Source: Spirochaetaceae bacterium (GTDB lineage Bacteria; Spirochaetota; Spirochaetia; Treponematales; Rectinemataceae). Taken from it: DNA of 64,000 bases. Each line of letters opens with the position of its first letter. Position 1 is the stretch's first letter. Both the position numbers and the translations under genes were made by a program. The notes under the pieces were generated by a model that worked only from the letters and a program-made list of their open reading frames with translations, searched no databases and was not told the origin of the DNA. Shown in pieces: positions 52,425-61,740 of this stretch. The stretch is taken from the NCBI GenBank assembly GCA_025358255.1, contig JANYKC010000002.1, positions 1-64,000 of the forward strand. Direction: 5' to 3'.

Positions 52425-54482
52425 GTGGCGGCGATTTTTCATCCGGCGACAGGTTTTGTGCTCGGCGATCCCGATGCCTCTCCCTTCGAGGAAGGTGCTG
52501 TCCCAAGCTGGGCCGAGGTGAACGACGCGGCCGCAGGCCTCATCCTCTCGGCTTCGGGATGGCGCAAGGTCTTCGCCGCGGCGGATCCCGGCGCTCCCCG
52601 GGCAGCCTGGGCTTCCCTCCCATCGTCCACCGGCGGCGCGTCCGACGAGGACAGCCTCTCCCTGCGCGTCGCGCCGGCGGACATTTTCATCGCGGGGACG
52701 ATGGCCAAGGTCTTCGTCGAATACCTGCGGGAACGCAGCGGCAAGCAAAGACCCACCATCATCATGGGCATCGACACGCGCCCCACGGGACCCGCCCTGG
52801 CGGATGCGATGTGCCGCATCTTCCTTGGCCTTGGCGCTTCGCTCCGCTACCTCTTCATCGTCCCCGCCCCGGAGATCATGGCCTACGCCAAGAGCTGCTC
52901 GCGGATGGAGGAAGGCGACGGGGAGTTCGCCGACGCCTTCTGCTATATCTCCGCAAGCCACAACCCTCCTGGCCACAATGGCGTCAAGTTCGGCCTTGCC
53001 GCCGACGGCGGGGTCCTTTCCGGCACGGAGGCAGCGAAGCTCATCGGGCGATTCCGGGAGGCCGTCGCGGGAAAGGACCTGGTCAGGCGCCTCCTATACG
53101 CCGCGGAGGAGGCGGATCCCCGCGCCATCGCCCGCATCTATTCCACGGCTCCCGGATGCAAGCGCCGCTCACTGTCGGCCTATACCCTCCTGGCCCGCGA
53201 GATGGTCACGGGAAGCGATGACCCCAAGGCCCAGGAGGACTTCCTCGAGGCCATGGGCCGCGGAGCCGCCATCACCCCGGCAGGCATCGTCGCGGAGCTC
53301 AATGGCTCGGCGCGGACCCTGACGATCGACGAGGATTTCCTTGCGGGCGCTGGCGTCTCCTGGAGGGCCCTCAACTCGACCCCTCGGGCCTTCGCCCATC
53401 GCATCGTCCCCGAAGGAGAGTCCCTCTCGGATTGCTGTCGTGCCCTCGAGGGAATCCATGCCGAAAACCCCGCCTTCGTGGCCGGCTTTGTCCCCGACTG
53501 CGATGGCGACCGGGGAAACCTCGTCATCTTCGACCAATCCACGGGCAGGGGCAGGGTACTGGCAGCGCAGGAAGTGTTCGCGCTCTGCTGCATAGCCGAA
53601 TCCGCGCAACTCGTGCGCGAGGGCTCGCTCACCTGGGACTCGGAGGGCAAACCGACCCGCCGCGTCGCGATCGCGGTGAACGATGGCACGAGCATGCGGA
53701 TCGAGGCCATCGGCGAAGCCTTCGGCATCGAAATCCACCGCGCCGAGACGGGCGAAGCCAATGTGGTCGGCTTGGCCAATGGGCTCAGGGCCCAAGGCTG
53801 CATTGTCCGCATCCTGGGCGAAGGCTCGAATGGGGGCAACATCACCTGGCCGGCGGCGGTGCGTGATCCCCTGGCCACAGTAGGCGCCCTGTTCAAGCTC
53901 CTCCTCCTCCGCGACATCGCCGAACCACCGCGGATGGGCGAAGCCTCCGGCCTGAGCGCGCATTCACGCGGGCTTTTCCATATCTGGATGGAGCGCAGCG
54001 GAAGGGCCAGCGGGTATCGACCGGATTTCACGCTCGCGGACGTCATCGGATCCTTGCCCGCATTTTCCACGACCAGCGCCTTCGAACCCTTGGCGGCGTT
54101 GAAGATCTCGACAATGGATCACGCAAGGCTCAAGGCGGCATACCGGGAGCTCTTCCTCCTCGCCTGGGAAAGGGACAGGGGCGAGTTCGCGAGGCGCTTC
54201 GGAGTCCAGTCCTGGGAAGCGTTCTCGACCACTGGCAGCGCCGAGGTGAAACTCGGCCTGGATTTCGCGTCATCGGGAAAAGGCGGACTACGCGTGGTCT
54301 TCCTTGACAAGGCCGGCAAGGGAAAGGCTTTTGTCTGGATGCGCGGTTCGGGCACCGAGGCGGTATTCCGCGTCATGGCCGATGTCGACGCCTCCACCGG
54401 CGATGGAGGCTCGGGCGAAGGGTGGCTCCTCGATTGGCACCGCAGTCTTGTACTCGAGGCCGATGCCCGCGCAAGGACATAA
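52425..54482 (+). CDS. phosphohexomutase (phosphoglucomutase/phosphomannomutase family)
   Basis: 685 residues from GTG 52425 (AGGGGGGGATCAGG upstream; ATG 52365 is in frame but has no site). All four alpha-D-phosphohexomutase landmarks are present: the phosphoserine loop YISASHNPPGHNGVKFG, metal loop VPDCDGDRGN, sugar-binding GEANVVGLANG/GEGSNGGN region, and phosphate loop RGSGTEAVFRVMAD. It moves phosphate between C1 and C6 of hexoses for wall or polysaccharide precursors. Longer than average because of inserts around 95-145 and 280-400. Confidence 0.92.
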   Translation: MAAIFHPATGFVLGDPDASPFEEGAVPSWAEVNDAAAGLILSASGWRKVFAAADPGAPRAAWASLPSSTGGASDEDSLSLRVAPADIFIAGTMAKVFVEYLRERSGKQRPTIIMGIDTRPTGPALADAMCRIFLGLGASLRYLFIVPAPEIMAYAKSCSRMEEGDGEFADAFCYISASHNPPGHNGVKFGLAADGGVLSGTEAAKLIGRFREAVAGKDLVRRLLYAAEEADPRAIARIYSTAPGCKRRSLSAYTLLAREMVTGSDDPKAQEDFLEAMGRGAAITPAGIVAELNGSARTLTIDEDFLAGAGVSWRALNSTPRAFAHRIVPEGESLSDCCRALEGIHAENPAFVAGFVPDCDGDRGNLVIFDQSTGRGRVLAAQEVFALCCIAESAQLVREGSLTWDSEGKPTRRVAIAVNDGTSMRIEAIGEAFGIEIHRAETGEANVVGLANGLRAQGCIVRILGEGSNGGNITWPAAVRDPLATVGALFKLLLLRDIAEPPRMGEASGLSAHSRGLFHIWMERSGRASGYRPDFTLADVIGSLPAFSTTSAFEPLAALKISTMDHARLKAAYRELFLLAWERDRGEFARRFGVQSWEAFSTTGSAEVKLGLDFASSGKGGLRVVFLDKAGKGKAFVWMRGSGTEAVFRVMADVDASTGDGGSGEGWLLDWHRSLVLEADARART

Positions 54483-54492
54483 GCAAGGCTTG

Positions 54493-54556
54493 CTTGCGGC
54501 GTCCTCGTGCCGCCGACTTGCGGCGTCCTCGTGCCGCCGACTTGCGGCGGCACGGC
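54493..54556. repeat. 2.5 tandem 24-bp repeats upstream of the PUR gene
   Basis: Unit CTTGCGGCGTCCTCGTGCCGCCGA twice in perfect register, then a partial third. Each contains CGGCG/CGCCG arms that could fold. Lies between the phosphohexomutase stop and the ribosome-binding site of the next gene. Confidence 0.85.
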
Positions 54557-54596
54557 TATTTCGCTACGATGGGTCCAGGCAAAGAAGGAGAGGTGC

Positions 54597-54989
54597 ATGG
54601 GCATACGCGGCGAGCTTTTTTCCACGAAGATAACCTGTGAGGGGCGGACCTACTTTTTCAATGTCAAGCAAAATCGCATGAATGATGTTTTCCTCACAAT
54701 CGTGGAATCCAAGCCCACCGAGGCGGAAACCTTCGACCGCCGCTCCATCGTCCTCTTCCGTGAGGATGTCTCAGGTTTCCTCAAGGCCTTCCAGGGAGCC
54801 CTCAAGTTCATGGAGAAGCCGGGCGCCCCGCCCCCCTCCATTTCCTTCTCCCCGCAGGCCGACCTCCCCGCTCCTCGCCGGCCCCGTTCCCCGAGGCCCG
54901 CAAGCCCCACCGAGGGCGGCAAGCCCGAGGTCAAGCGCCGCATCGTCGTGAAGCGCAAGAGCCCAGGGTCCGAAGCCGGCGAAGCCTGA
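54597..54989 (+). CDS. PUR-domain nucleic-acid-binding protein (DUF3276, BpuR-like)
   Basis: 130 residues from ATG 54597 (AAGGAGAGGTGC upstream). The N-terminal 80 are the PurA-type fold: RGELFSTKITCEGRTYFFNVK, DVFLTIVESKP, and FDRRSIVLFREDVSGFLKAF. The tail is Pro/Arg/Lys-rich (RRIVVKRKS). The Borrelia homologue BpuR binds DNA and RNA and represses targets including its own gene. The 24-bp repeats just upstream may be part of such control, which is inference. Confidence 0.92.
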   Translation: MGIRGELFSTKITCEGRTYFFNVKQNRMNDVFLTIVESKPTEAETFDRRSIVLFREDVSGFLKAFQGALKFMEKPGAPPPSISFSPQADLPAPRRPRSPRPASPTEGGKPEVKRRIVVKRKSPGSEAGEA

Positions 54990-55030
54990 TCCCCGTGGCG
55001 ACCTGCCTGAGACGTTAGGCGACACCGTAG

Positions 55031-55684
55031 TCAGTCCTCCTTGACCCTGAAGGTCATCCGCTGGATGGCCGATGGTCCTAGAAGGCGGATGGCGGCGCGG
55101 TGGGCCTTGGTCGGGTAGCCCTTGTGCCGCGAGTAGCCGTAGCCGGGACAGAGCCAATCCCACCTTTCCATCATCCTGTCCCTTGCCACCTTGGCAAGGA
55201 TGGAAGCCGCCATGACGGCTGGCACGATCGAATCGCCCTTTATCACGAGCGTCACTCCCCTTCTCCGCCTTCCTCCGTGCACAAGCCCGGGGTCCCGGTT
55301 CCCGTCCACGAACACGGATGCCGGCCTGCGGCCGAGTATGGCCACGCAACTCATGTACGACCGGCGCATCGCGAGGAGGCTCGCCTCCAGGATGTTGAGC
55401 TCGTCGATCTCCGCGGGCGTCGCCCAGTCGATCGCCCAAACCGACGAACAGTGGACGATCGCCTGGAAGGCCTCGTACCGCCGCTTTTCGGAAAGGGCCT
55501 TCGAGTCGCCCAGGAGGCCGAGGGGAAAGCCCTCCGGCAAGACGACGCAGGCCGCATAGACCGGACCCGCAAGTGGACCTCGACCGGCCTCATCGAGACC
55601 GGCGACATCGGCGCCGCATGGACCGCCTGCGGGGAAATCCGCGGCGCGAAGCACGGGCGGGGAATAGCGACCGTCCTTTTTCAT
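55031..55684 (-). CDS. rnhB: ribonuclease HII
   Basis: 217 residues from ATG 55684 (a GTG two codons earlier is possible). Removes RNA primers and misincorporated ribonucleotides. Active-site motifs: GLDEAGRGPLAGPV, SKALSEKRR, FVDGN, and KGDSIVPAVMAASILAKVARD (Asp ligands intact); HKGYPTKAH closes the core. A 25-residue N-terminal extension precedes it. Diverges from the DapF-like gene. Confidence 0.96.
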   Translation of the reverse strand: MKKDGRYSPPVLRAADFPAGGPCGADVAGLDEAGRGPLAGPVYAACVVLPEGFPLGLLGDSKALSEKRRYEAFQAIVHCSSVWAIDWATPAEIDELNILEASLLAMRRSYMSCVAILGRRPASVFVDGNRDPGLVHGGRRRRGVTLVIKGDSIVPAVMAASILAKVARDRMMERWDWLCPGYGYSRHKGYPTKAHRAAIRLLGPSAIQRMTFRVKED

Positions 55685-55750
55685 CGACACCTACGGTAGC
55701 CTTTCACCCTCCCCGCTGTCCACCGGCCTGCTGTCGACCGCGGCCCGTAG

Positions 55751-55795
55751 GCCTTCACACGGGCCTAGGCTCGTAAGCCTTCACACGGGCCTAGG
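55751..55795. repeat. two 19-bp direct repeats between rnhB and the DapF-like gene
   Basis: GCCTTCACACGGGCCTAGG occurs at 55751-55769 and 55777-55795, seven bases apart (period 26). Placement in the divergent gap suggests regulator sites. Confidence 0.75.
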
Positions 55796-55816
55796 TCAGC
55801 GATACAATCGGAAACA

Positions 55817-56740
55817 ATGGAACTGCGCTTTTACAAGCTCCGCATCTGCGATGCCGACCTCATCCTTGTGGACGACCTTTCCGGTGACGGCAGGGACCGT
55901 GATTGGGGCGGTGCCGCGCGGCTCCTCCTGGACCGGAAACGGGGTGCGGGGGCCGATCGCCTTGCCGTCCTTGCCAAGGCCGAATCATCGACCTGGCTGC
56001 GGGTTTTCGGCGCCGATGGCGAGAGCGTGCGATCCGTGGCGGACGCCGGCCTCTGCGCGGCCCGCTTCCTCCTTGATTCAGGGCGCTCCGAGCGTGGAAG
56101 CGTCCACCTTCGCGTGCCCGGCGGCGAGCTTTCGATCGACGTCCTTCCCGCGGCGAGCCTCGGCCTTTCGCTCGGCCCTCCCCGGGGCCTCCCCGATGGC
56201 GTTGCCCTCGACCAGGCGGGGGCGGCTGCCCGCCGATCCGTCATCGAGGCGGGAGGCGAACGCTATGAGGTCCTTCCCCTCGGCCTCTCCTTCGTGGCCG
56301 GAAACCGCCACGAAGGCGAAACCCTTCCGGGCTGTGATGCCGAAGCGGTGGCGGTCTTCTACGAAGGTGGAGCCAAGGCCGCCCGCGCCCGCATACGTGC
56401 GTCGACGCGAGGCCTCCGGGCACCGGAGGTCCTTCCCCTCCGCCTGGTCTCGCGCGAGGAGATATGGGCTGACGCTCCGCGGGGTTTCGGCTCGGGCCAA
56501 TCAAGGAACGCCGTTCCTGATGCCTGCGCCACTGCGGGAATAGCGCAGGCCGCCGCCGCCGCCGCCGGATACGCGGATCGAGGCTCGCTGGTCCGCCTGC
56601 GAGGAGGCGCGCTCTGGGTGGAATGGACGGAGGGCGGGAACCTGTACGCGGCCTCGAGGCCGGAATACGTGTACCGCGGCGAGTTCCATGTAGAGGACAG
56701 GCCGGACGAAAGCGGTGAGGATCAGTCGGGGATGAAATAG
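55817..56740 (+). CDS. divergent diaminopimelate-epimerase-like protein
   Basis: 307 residues with the DapF double-domain layout. RKRGAGADRLAVLAK matches the family's RxxGIGAD segment; Cys80 (DAGLCAARF) and Cys ~237 (DACATAGIAQAA) sit where DapF has its two catalytic cysteines (MCGNG and ACGTGA), and the C-terminal LVRLRGGALWVEWTEGG strand fits. The GNDF motif and the substrate-carboxylate residues around the cysteines (Asn, Glu-Thr) are changed, so the substrate is probably not meso-diaminopimelate. Its last 19 bases overlap the converging GNAT gene. Confidence 0.65.
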   Translation: MELRFYKLRICDADLILVDDLSGDGRDRDWGGAARLLLDRKRGAGADRLAVLAKAESSTWLRVFGADGESVRSVADAGLCAARFLLDSGRSERGSVHLRVPGGELSIDVLPAASLGLSLGPPRGLPDGVALDQAGAAARRSVIEAGGERYEVLPLGLSFVAGNRHEGETLPGCDAEAVAVFYEGGAKAARARIRASTRGLRAPEVLPLRLVSREEIWADAPRGFGSGQSRNAVPDACATAGIAQAAAAAAGYADRGSLVRLRGGALWVEWTEGGNLYAASRPEYVYRGEFHVEDRPDESGEDQSGMK

Positions 56741-57624
56741 TCCGCCCGGAAGGGACCCAGCTCCCCGAAGCCAAGCTCGTCATATAGCCCACGGGCGGCG
56801 AGGTTGGATTCCTTCACGAAGAGCACAGCGCCTTTGTCGAATGAGCGCAACAGCTCGACGAGGTCCGTGACCAGGACCCGGCCGATGCCTTTCCTGCGCA
56901 GGCGCCTTTCCACGTAGATGCCGCCGAGCTGGTCGAGGCTGAAGGCCCGGGCGTTGGTGGCGGCCTTGGCCACAGCCACCCCCTCGAGACGTCCAATTAT
57001 GACGATCTGCTCTCGCAGGGATTTCTGTAGCCCTGCCCCGCATCCTGACGCGTCGAAGCTATGGATGGGCGTGAGGACCTCCTCTTTCTCGTAGGCTTCC
57101 TGGAGGGGAAGGAGCTCATCCAGGTCCCCGCTCCCCGCGGGCGAGGAGACAAGGTCGGGCGGGCCTGGGCAGCCGGGCAATGGGCCAGCCGCAAGAGGCC
57201 TCGACATGAGCGCATAGGATATCGCCACGATGGGCTTCCTCCGCATGGCCGCCTCGAAGCGTTCGACATCGGAAAGGGGGCCGACGATGGAGGCGATCGA
57301 TTCGCCAAGGGCGGGCGGAATGCCGGAATCCGGGTTTCGGGCCGTCGCCGGGGGAAGGAGGGGAAAGGCCACGCCGGTGCTGGTCTTGAGGATCGCGCCG
57401 TGGATCCGTCCGCCTTCAAGCCGCATGGCAACGCCGGCCTGGCCCGCGCTCCCGGCCTCGGTCGCCACGTAGAGCGCCCCCCTGGAGGCCGAAGGCAAGG
57501 ATAGCCTGCCGTCGCGCAGGAGGCGATTGATGAATCCCGCCGCCTCTTCCTCGCGCGAGCGCAGGAAAGACTCGAGGTCCCCGAGCTCCTCCTCCGCCGC
57601 CTTCCTCCAGCACCAGGCTTTCAT
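56722..57624 (-). CDS. GNAT-family N-acetyltransferase
   Basis: 300 residues from ATG 57624, overlapping the GH3 stop (ATGA). The C-terminal ~130 are a GNAT fold with the acetyl-CoA loop in YVERRLRRKGIGRVLVTDLV and ESNLAARGLYDELGFGEL at the end. The N-terminal ~150 is a separate alpha/beta domain of unknown role. Third gene of trxB-GH3-GNAT, so a role in wall recycling or protein modification is possible. Confidence 0.88.
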   Translation of the reverse strand: MKAWCWRKAAEEELGDLESFLRSREEEAAGFINRLLRDGRLSLPSASRGALYVATEAGSAGQAGVAMRLEGGRIHGAILKTSTGVAFPLLPPATARNPDSGIPPALGESIASIVGPLSDVERFEAAMRRKPIVAISYALMSRPLAAGPLPGCPGPPDLVSSPAGSGDLDELLPLQEAYEKEEVLTPIHSFDASGCGAGLQKSLREQIVIIGRLEGVAVAKAATNARAFSLDQLGGIYVERRLRRKGIGRVLVTDLVELLRSFDKGAVLFVKESNLAARGLYDELGFGELGPFRADYFIPD

Positions 57625-59312
57625 GGCTCGAGGATGAGGGGAAGGCGCCCCTCGGCGGCCGTGCGGCCGGAAAGCGCGGCGAGGCCCGCGTCCATGCATT
57701 GCCGCGAATTTCCATATACGGCCACGGCGCTGTCTTTCGGGCGGCAGCGCACCAAGGGCTCGGGGGAGAAGAGGACAAGCACCGCGACGCGCTTCCCGAG
57801 CGCCCGCGCCATATCCACAAAACGCATGCCACCCTCGCTCTGGACACAGACCAGCACCGAGGATGACCCGGCGGCGGCGGCGGCGAAGGCTGCCCCCTCC
57901 TCCTCCCTCTTGGCCGCGGCGGCGCCGATCGTATAGCGGAAGGTCTGGGCGCCGGGATAGGCGACAAGGGCGGACGAGAAAAAATCGGTAAGCCCGCCGA
58001 CAAGGAGGATCTGGCCGGTGGGCTTCCACGGCAGCGATGAGGGATCGAAGGCGGTCACCGCGCGGTAGGCCTGTTCGGCGAAGAATTTCCTGCCTTCCGG
58101 GTCGGGGAGCCGGTCCTTGAGCCTAGCCGGATCGGCCACGAGGGCTGACTCGCCCTTCGGCCGGAGGTAGCGGAGCTTGAGCAGGAGGATGCGCGAAGCC
58201 GCTTCCCGGGCGCGGGCGCGGAAGGCCGGATCTCCCCTGTATGCGGAAAGCAAGGCCTTCCATGCCGCGTCGTCAAGACCGATGATGCGTGAAGCCATGA
58301 GGAGGTCGTTGCCCGCGCTGATCGCCTGGAGGCAGGCGGACGCCAGGTCCGCCCCATTGGCCGCACCCGACATCAGGAGGTCATCGGTCACGGCGACGCC
58401 GGAGAAGCCGATGCGGCGACGGAGGATGTCGGTCATGAAGGTTTTCGAAAGCGAAGCCGGATTCCCGTCCTTCGTGATCCGGGGGAAATTCAGGTGTCCG
58501 CTCATCACCGCGGGCACTCCCTCGGCCGCCAGGACCCGGAAGGGAAGGAGTTCCCTTTCCCAAAGGAGCTTGTCGTCGATATCGATGACGGGAAGGACCC
58601 CATGCGAGTCAAGGTCGGTATCGCCGTGGCCCGGGAAGTGCTTGGCCGTGGCGATGATGCCTGCCGCCTCGAGGCCCCGGAAATAGGCGGCGCCGAGGGC
58701 CGCCGTCTGTGCCGGGTCGGAGGAGAAGGCGCGCGGGCCGATGATCGTCGAGCGCGGCCTCGTGGCCAGGTCCACCGCCGGGGCGAAGTTCATGTTGATG
58801 CCGAGGGCATCGAGTTCGCGGCCGATGTAGTAGGCCGACCAATAGGCGTCATATGGCCTGCCCGAGGCGCCGATCGCCATGTTGCCCGGCGTGAGGCTGG
58901 TCGCGCCCTTGACATGCCTGATCCATCCCCCTTCCTGGTCGGTGGCCAAGAGGAGGGGGATGCCGCGGCCGGAGGCGAGCGCCGCTTTCTGGATCGCCGA
59001 TATGGCCGCCGCGAGCTTGTCGGTATCCTCGGCGTTCCAGCCGAAAATCTTCACTCCGCCAAGGCCCCGCCTCGTGATCCAGTCGAAAAGGAGGGCGGGC
59101 GGCGCATCCCCGGGATAGGCCATCATGAAAAGTTGGCCGAGGACCTCCTCGTCGCTCATGAGTCCCAGGATGGCCTGGGCCCGCTGTTCCGGGTTGCCGG
59201 GAGTCCAGAAATCCCGGCGTGGCGGGGCCGATGCGGCGATGAGGAGACTTGAGATCGCGAGCGCACAGAGGGCGAGGACGAGCCGGCCGGCCTTGCGCGT
59301 GGAAAGAGGCAT
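57621..59312 (-). CDS. glycoside hydrolase family 3 protein, two-domain
   Basis: 563 residues with a signal peptide (MPLSTRKAGRLVLALCALA core). The GH3 barrel has KHFPGHGDTDLDSHG (catalytic dyad His/Asp) and nucleophile Asp in GVAVTDDLL, followed by the second alpha/beta domain (~390-563) missing in the shorter paralogue at 25095. Likely a periplasmic beta-N-acetylhexosaminidase in peptidoglycan turnover. Sits between trxB and GNAT, same strand. Confidence 0.93.
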   Translation of the reverse strand: MPLSTRKAGRLVLALCALAISSLLIAASAPPRRDFWTPGNPEQRAQAILGLMSDEEVLGQLFMMAYPGDAPPALLFDWITRRGLGGVKIFGWNAEDTDKLAAAISAIQKAALASGRGIPLLLATDQEGGWIRHVKGATSLTPGNMAIGASGRPYDAYWSAYYIGRELDALGINMNFAPAVDLATRPRSTIIGPRAFSSDPAQTAALGAAYFRGLEAAGIIATAKHFPGHGDTDLDSHGVLPVIDIDDKLLWERELLPFRVLAAEGVPAVMSGHLNFPRITKDGNPASLSKTFMTDILRRRIGFSGVAVTDDLLMSGAANGADLASACLQAISAGNDLLMASRIIGLDDAAWKALLSAYRGDPAFRARAREAASRILLLKLRYLRPKGESALVADPARLKDRLPDPEGRKFFAEQAYRAVTAFDPSSLPWKPTGQILLVGGLTDFFSSALVAYPGAQTFRYTIGAAAAKREEEGAAFAAAAAGSSSVLVCVQSEGGMRFVDMARALGKRVAVLVLFSPEPLVRCRPKDSAVAVYGNSRQCMDAGLAALSGRTAAEGRLPLILEP

Positions 59313-59329
59313 GCTTTTCCCCGGCGCGG

Positions 59330-60271
59330 CTATCGGTAGCTCGTGCCCCGGAGGGCATCGATATACTGGGCTGCGGAATGCGCGGCAATGGCCCCGTCGG
59401 CGCAGGCGGTGACGATCTGGCGGAAGGGGGTGACGCGAAGGTCGCCTGCCGCGAAAAGGCCTGGAACGCTCGTGGCCATGCGTTCGTCGGTGAGGACAAA
59501 ACCGGATTCGTCCAATGCGGCGCCGGCGGCCTTGGCCAGTCCCGTGGTGGGGATGAAACCGATGAAGACGAAGACGGCCTCGGCGCCCTCCTCGGTCCTC
59601 TCGCCCGTGTCCACCCGTTCGAGGAGGACCGATTCGACCTTTTTCGCGCCCTTGATCCCAGCCACGACGGAATTGAATCGCACGACGATGTGGGGATTGG
59701 CGAGGACCCTCGCGGCCATCGAACGCTGCGCGCGGAGGCGGTCCTTGCGGTGGACGAGCGTGACCTTGTCCGTGAGCTTGGCGAGGAACATGGCCTCGTC
59801 GCAGGCCGCGTCTCCGCCTCCCACGACAAAGATCCGCTTTCCCTTGAAGAAAGGCCCGTCGCAGGTCGCGCAGTAGGAGACCCCACGGCCCGCGAGCTCC
59901 TCCTCCCCCGGGACGCCGAGGTGCCGATGCTTCGAGCCCGTCGCCAGGATGACGGCAGCCGCCTCGATCGGGCCTTCGGTTGTCCCTATCGTGAACTCCG
60001 CCTCGCCCCTCGTGATGGCGCCTGCCGATGCGGCGAGTATCGTCGCACCGAAACGCTCGGCCTGGTTCCGCATGCTTTCGGAAAAATCATAGCCATTCAC
60101 TGGCTCGGCGATGCCGGGATAGTTCTCCAGGCCATCGATAAGGAGGGCCTGTCCTCCCGGCGCCATCTCCTCTACCAGGAGGGTCGAAAGGTTGGCGCGG
60201 GCTCCGTATTGGGCCGCACAGAGGCCTGCCGCGCCGCCTCCGATGATGACGAGATCGTATTTGCTGCCCAT
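59330..60271 (-). CDS. trxB: thioredoxin reductase
   Basis: 313 residues. FAD site GGGAAGLCAAQYGARA at the N-terminus, redox pair CATC in SYCATCDGPFFKGK, NADPH site VVGGGDAACDEA, and the closing FAAGDLRVTPFRQI. Reduces thioredoxin with NADPH. Head of trxB-GH3-GNAT and divergent from the transglutaminase-like gene. Confidence 0.96.
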   Translation of the reverse strand: MGSKYDLVIIGGGAAGLCAAQYGARANLSTLLVEEMAPGGQALLIDGLENYPGIAEPVNGYDFSESMRNQAERFGATILAASAGAITRGEAEFTIGTTEGPIEAAAVILATGSKHRHLGVPGEEELAGRGVSYCATCDGPFFKGKRIFVVGGGDAACDEAMFLAKLTDKVTLVHRKDRLRAQRSMAARVLANPHIVVRFNSVVAGIKGAKKVESVLLERVDTGERTEEGAEAVFVFIGFIPTTGLAKAAGAALDESGFVLTDERMATSVPGLFAAGDLRVTPFRQIVTACADGAIAAHSAAQYIDALRGTSYR

Positions 60272-60338
60272 GGATCCTCCCCCGGACGATTGGATTGATG
60301 CTTTCGTTTTCAGTATGCTCTACAATACGGAAAGCGAC

Positions 60339-61715
60339 ATGACAACGACAAGACCCGTCCGTGAGCGATCAGCGGCCTTCGCGATACTCCTCACCTCGCT
60401 CGCCCTGACGGCACTTGCCGCCGGGCTTTCCGCGGCGGAAAGCCCGGCGGTCCAAGCCCAGGGTTTCGACGAGCTGTTGCGCCCTGATCCTGTCCTTGCC
60501 GCCCTTGGCTCGGGCTCCTCTCCCCTTTCGCCCCCGGATCTCGAAGCCCTGGCCCTCAGGGCTTCCGGCTTGCCGGAGACTTCCATCCCGGCATACCAGG
60601 CAAGGCTCGAAGCCCTCCTCGACCGGCTGGAAGCCTCGGTCTCGGCCTCTGGCGCAATTTCGGCGGCGGCCAGGGCCGAAGCGGCGCTCGGCTTCCTCCA
60701 CGACAACGCGCTCAAGTCCTATATGTCGGACGCGACGACCTTGAACCTCCTCCTCGACACAGGAAGTTACAATTGCGTCTCCTCCGCGGTGCTCTATCTC
60801 ATCGCCCTCAGGAGGCTCGGCATCGAGTCGGGCGGCATCAAGACGATGGACCATGCCTTCAGCGTCGTCCATGCCAAAGGGCGCGATATCGACGTGGAGA
60901 CGACCAACCGCTACGGATTCGATCCAGGCTCGCGGAAGGAATTCTCCAATTCCTTCGGGAATGTCACCGGCTACAGCTATGTGCCGCCCGGCAACTATGC
61001 CGCCCGCCGGAAAATCGGGGAGCGCGAGCTCATCTCCCTTGTCCTCTCCAACCGGATCGCCATGGCGGAGGAGGTGGGCGAATTCAGGGCGGCCTTGGCG
61101 ATGGCGTCCGACTGCGCCGCCCTTTCCCTCGAAACCGAGGCAGGAAGGGCCGAGGGCCGCAAGCTGCTCCTCGACTGCGTCAACAACCTCGGGGCCTCCC
61201 TCCAGGCCCGCCGGGACTACGCATCCATCGAGGCCCTGGCGCGTTCCGCCGAGGCCACGCTCGGCAAGGATCCACGCATCACGGGGCTCCTCTCGATAGC
61301 GGTCTACAACCGCCTCCTCGGCCTCTTCCAGGGGAAGGACTGGCAGGCCGCCGTGGTCGAGGCGGACAAGGCACTGGAATCGGGGGGCATAGACAGGGCG
61401 AAATACCTGAACCTCGTGGTCTATGCCTACGGGAATGCCGCGCAACGCATCGGCCAGGGAGGCGACTGGCTCGCGGCGGTCGCCCTGGCGAAGGAAGGGC
61501 TGGCCAGGACGGGAGACGAGGCGAGCCTGCGCAGGATCGCCGACTTGTGCCTGCAGAACTACGCCGTCGCGGCGCATAACCGCTTCGCGGCCCTCTTCAA
61601 CAAGGGCGACTTCGCCGCGGCCATCGATGTCCTCGTCGAGGCGCTGGCCAGGGTCCCGGGCAACCAATCGCTCGAGAGCGACCTGGCGGCCGCGAGGAAA
61701 GCGGCGAAACGCTGA
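60339..61715 (+). CDS. secreted transglutaminase-like protein with TPR helices
   Basis: 458 residues from ATG 60339 with a signal peptide (~18-40, FAILLTSLALTALAAGLSAA). The middle has the transglutaminase-like/SirB1 triad: Cys146 (TGSYNCVSSAVLYLIALRR), His (TMDHAFSVVHA) and Asp (DIDVETTNRYGFD). The C-terminal ~230 residues are helical repeats (VAEADKALESG-like: AVVEADKALES, AVALAKEGLARTGD, AAIDVLVEALARVPG). Such proteins are periplasmic peptidases or scaffolds of unknown substrate. Confidence 0.82.
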   Translation: MTTTRPVRERSAAFAILLTSLALTALAAGLSAAESPAVQAQGFDELLRPDPVLAALGSGSSPLSPPDLEALALRASGLPETSIPAYQARLEALLDRLEASVSASGAISAAARAEAALGFLHDNALKSYMSDATTLNLLLDTGSYNCVSSAVLYLIALRRLGIESGGIKTMDHAFSVVHAKGRDIDVETTNRYGFDPGSRKEFSNSFGNVTGYSYVPPGNYAARRKIGERELISLVLSNRIAMAEEVGEFRAALAMASDCAALSLETEAGRAEGRKLLLDCVNNLGASLQARRDYASIEALARSAEATLGKDPRITGLLSIAVYNRLLGLFQGKDWQAAVVEADKALESGGIDRAKYLNLVVYAYGNAAQRIGQGGDWLAAVALAKEGLARTGDEASLRRIADLCLQNYAVAAHNRFAALFNKGDFAAAIDVLVEALARVPGNQSLESDLAAARKAAKR

Positions 61716-61740
61716 CCTCCAAGGCGGGAATCCCCTTCCG

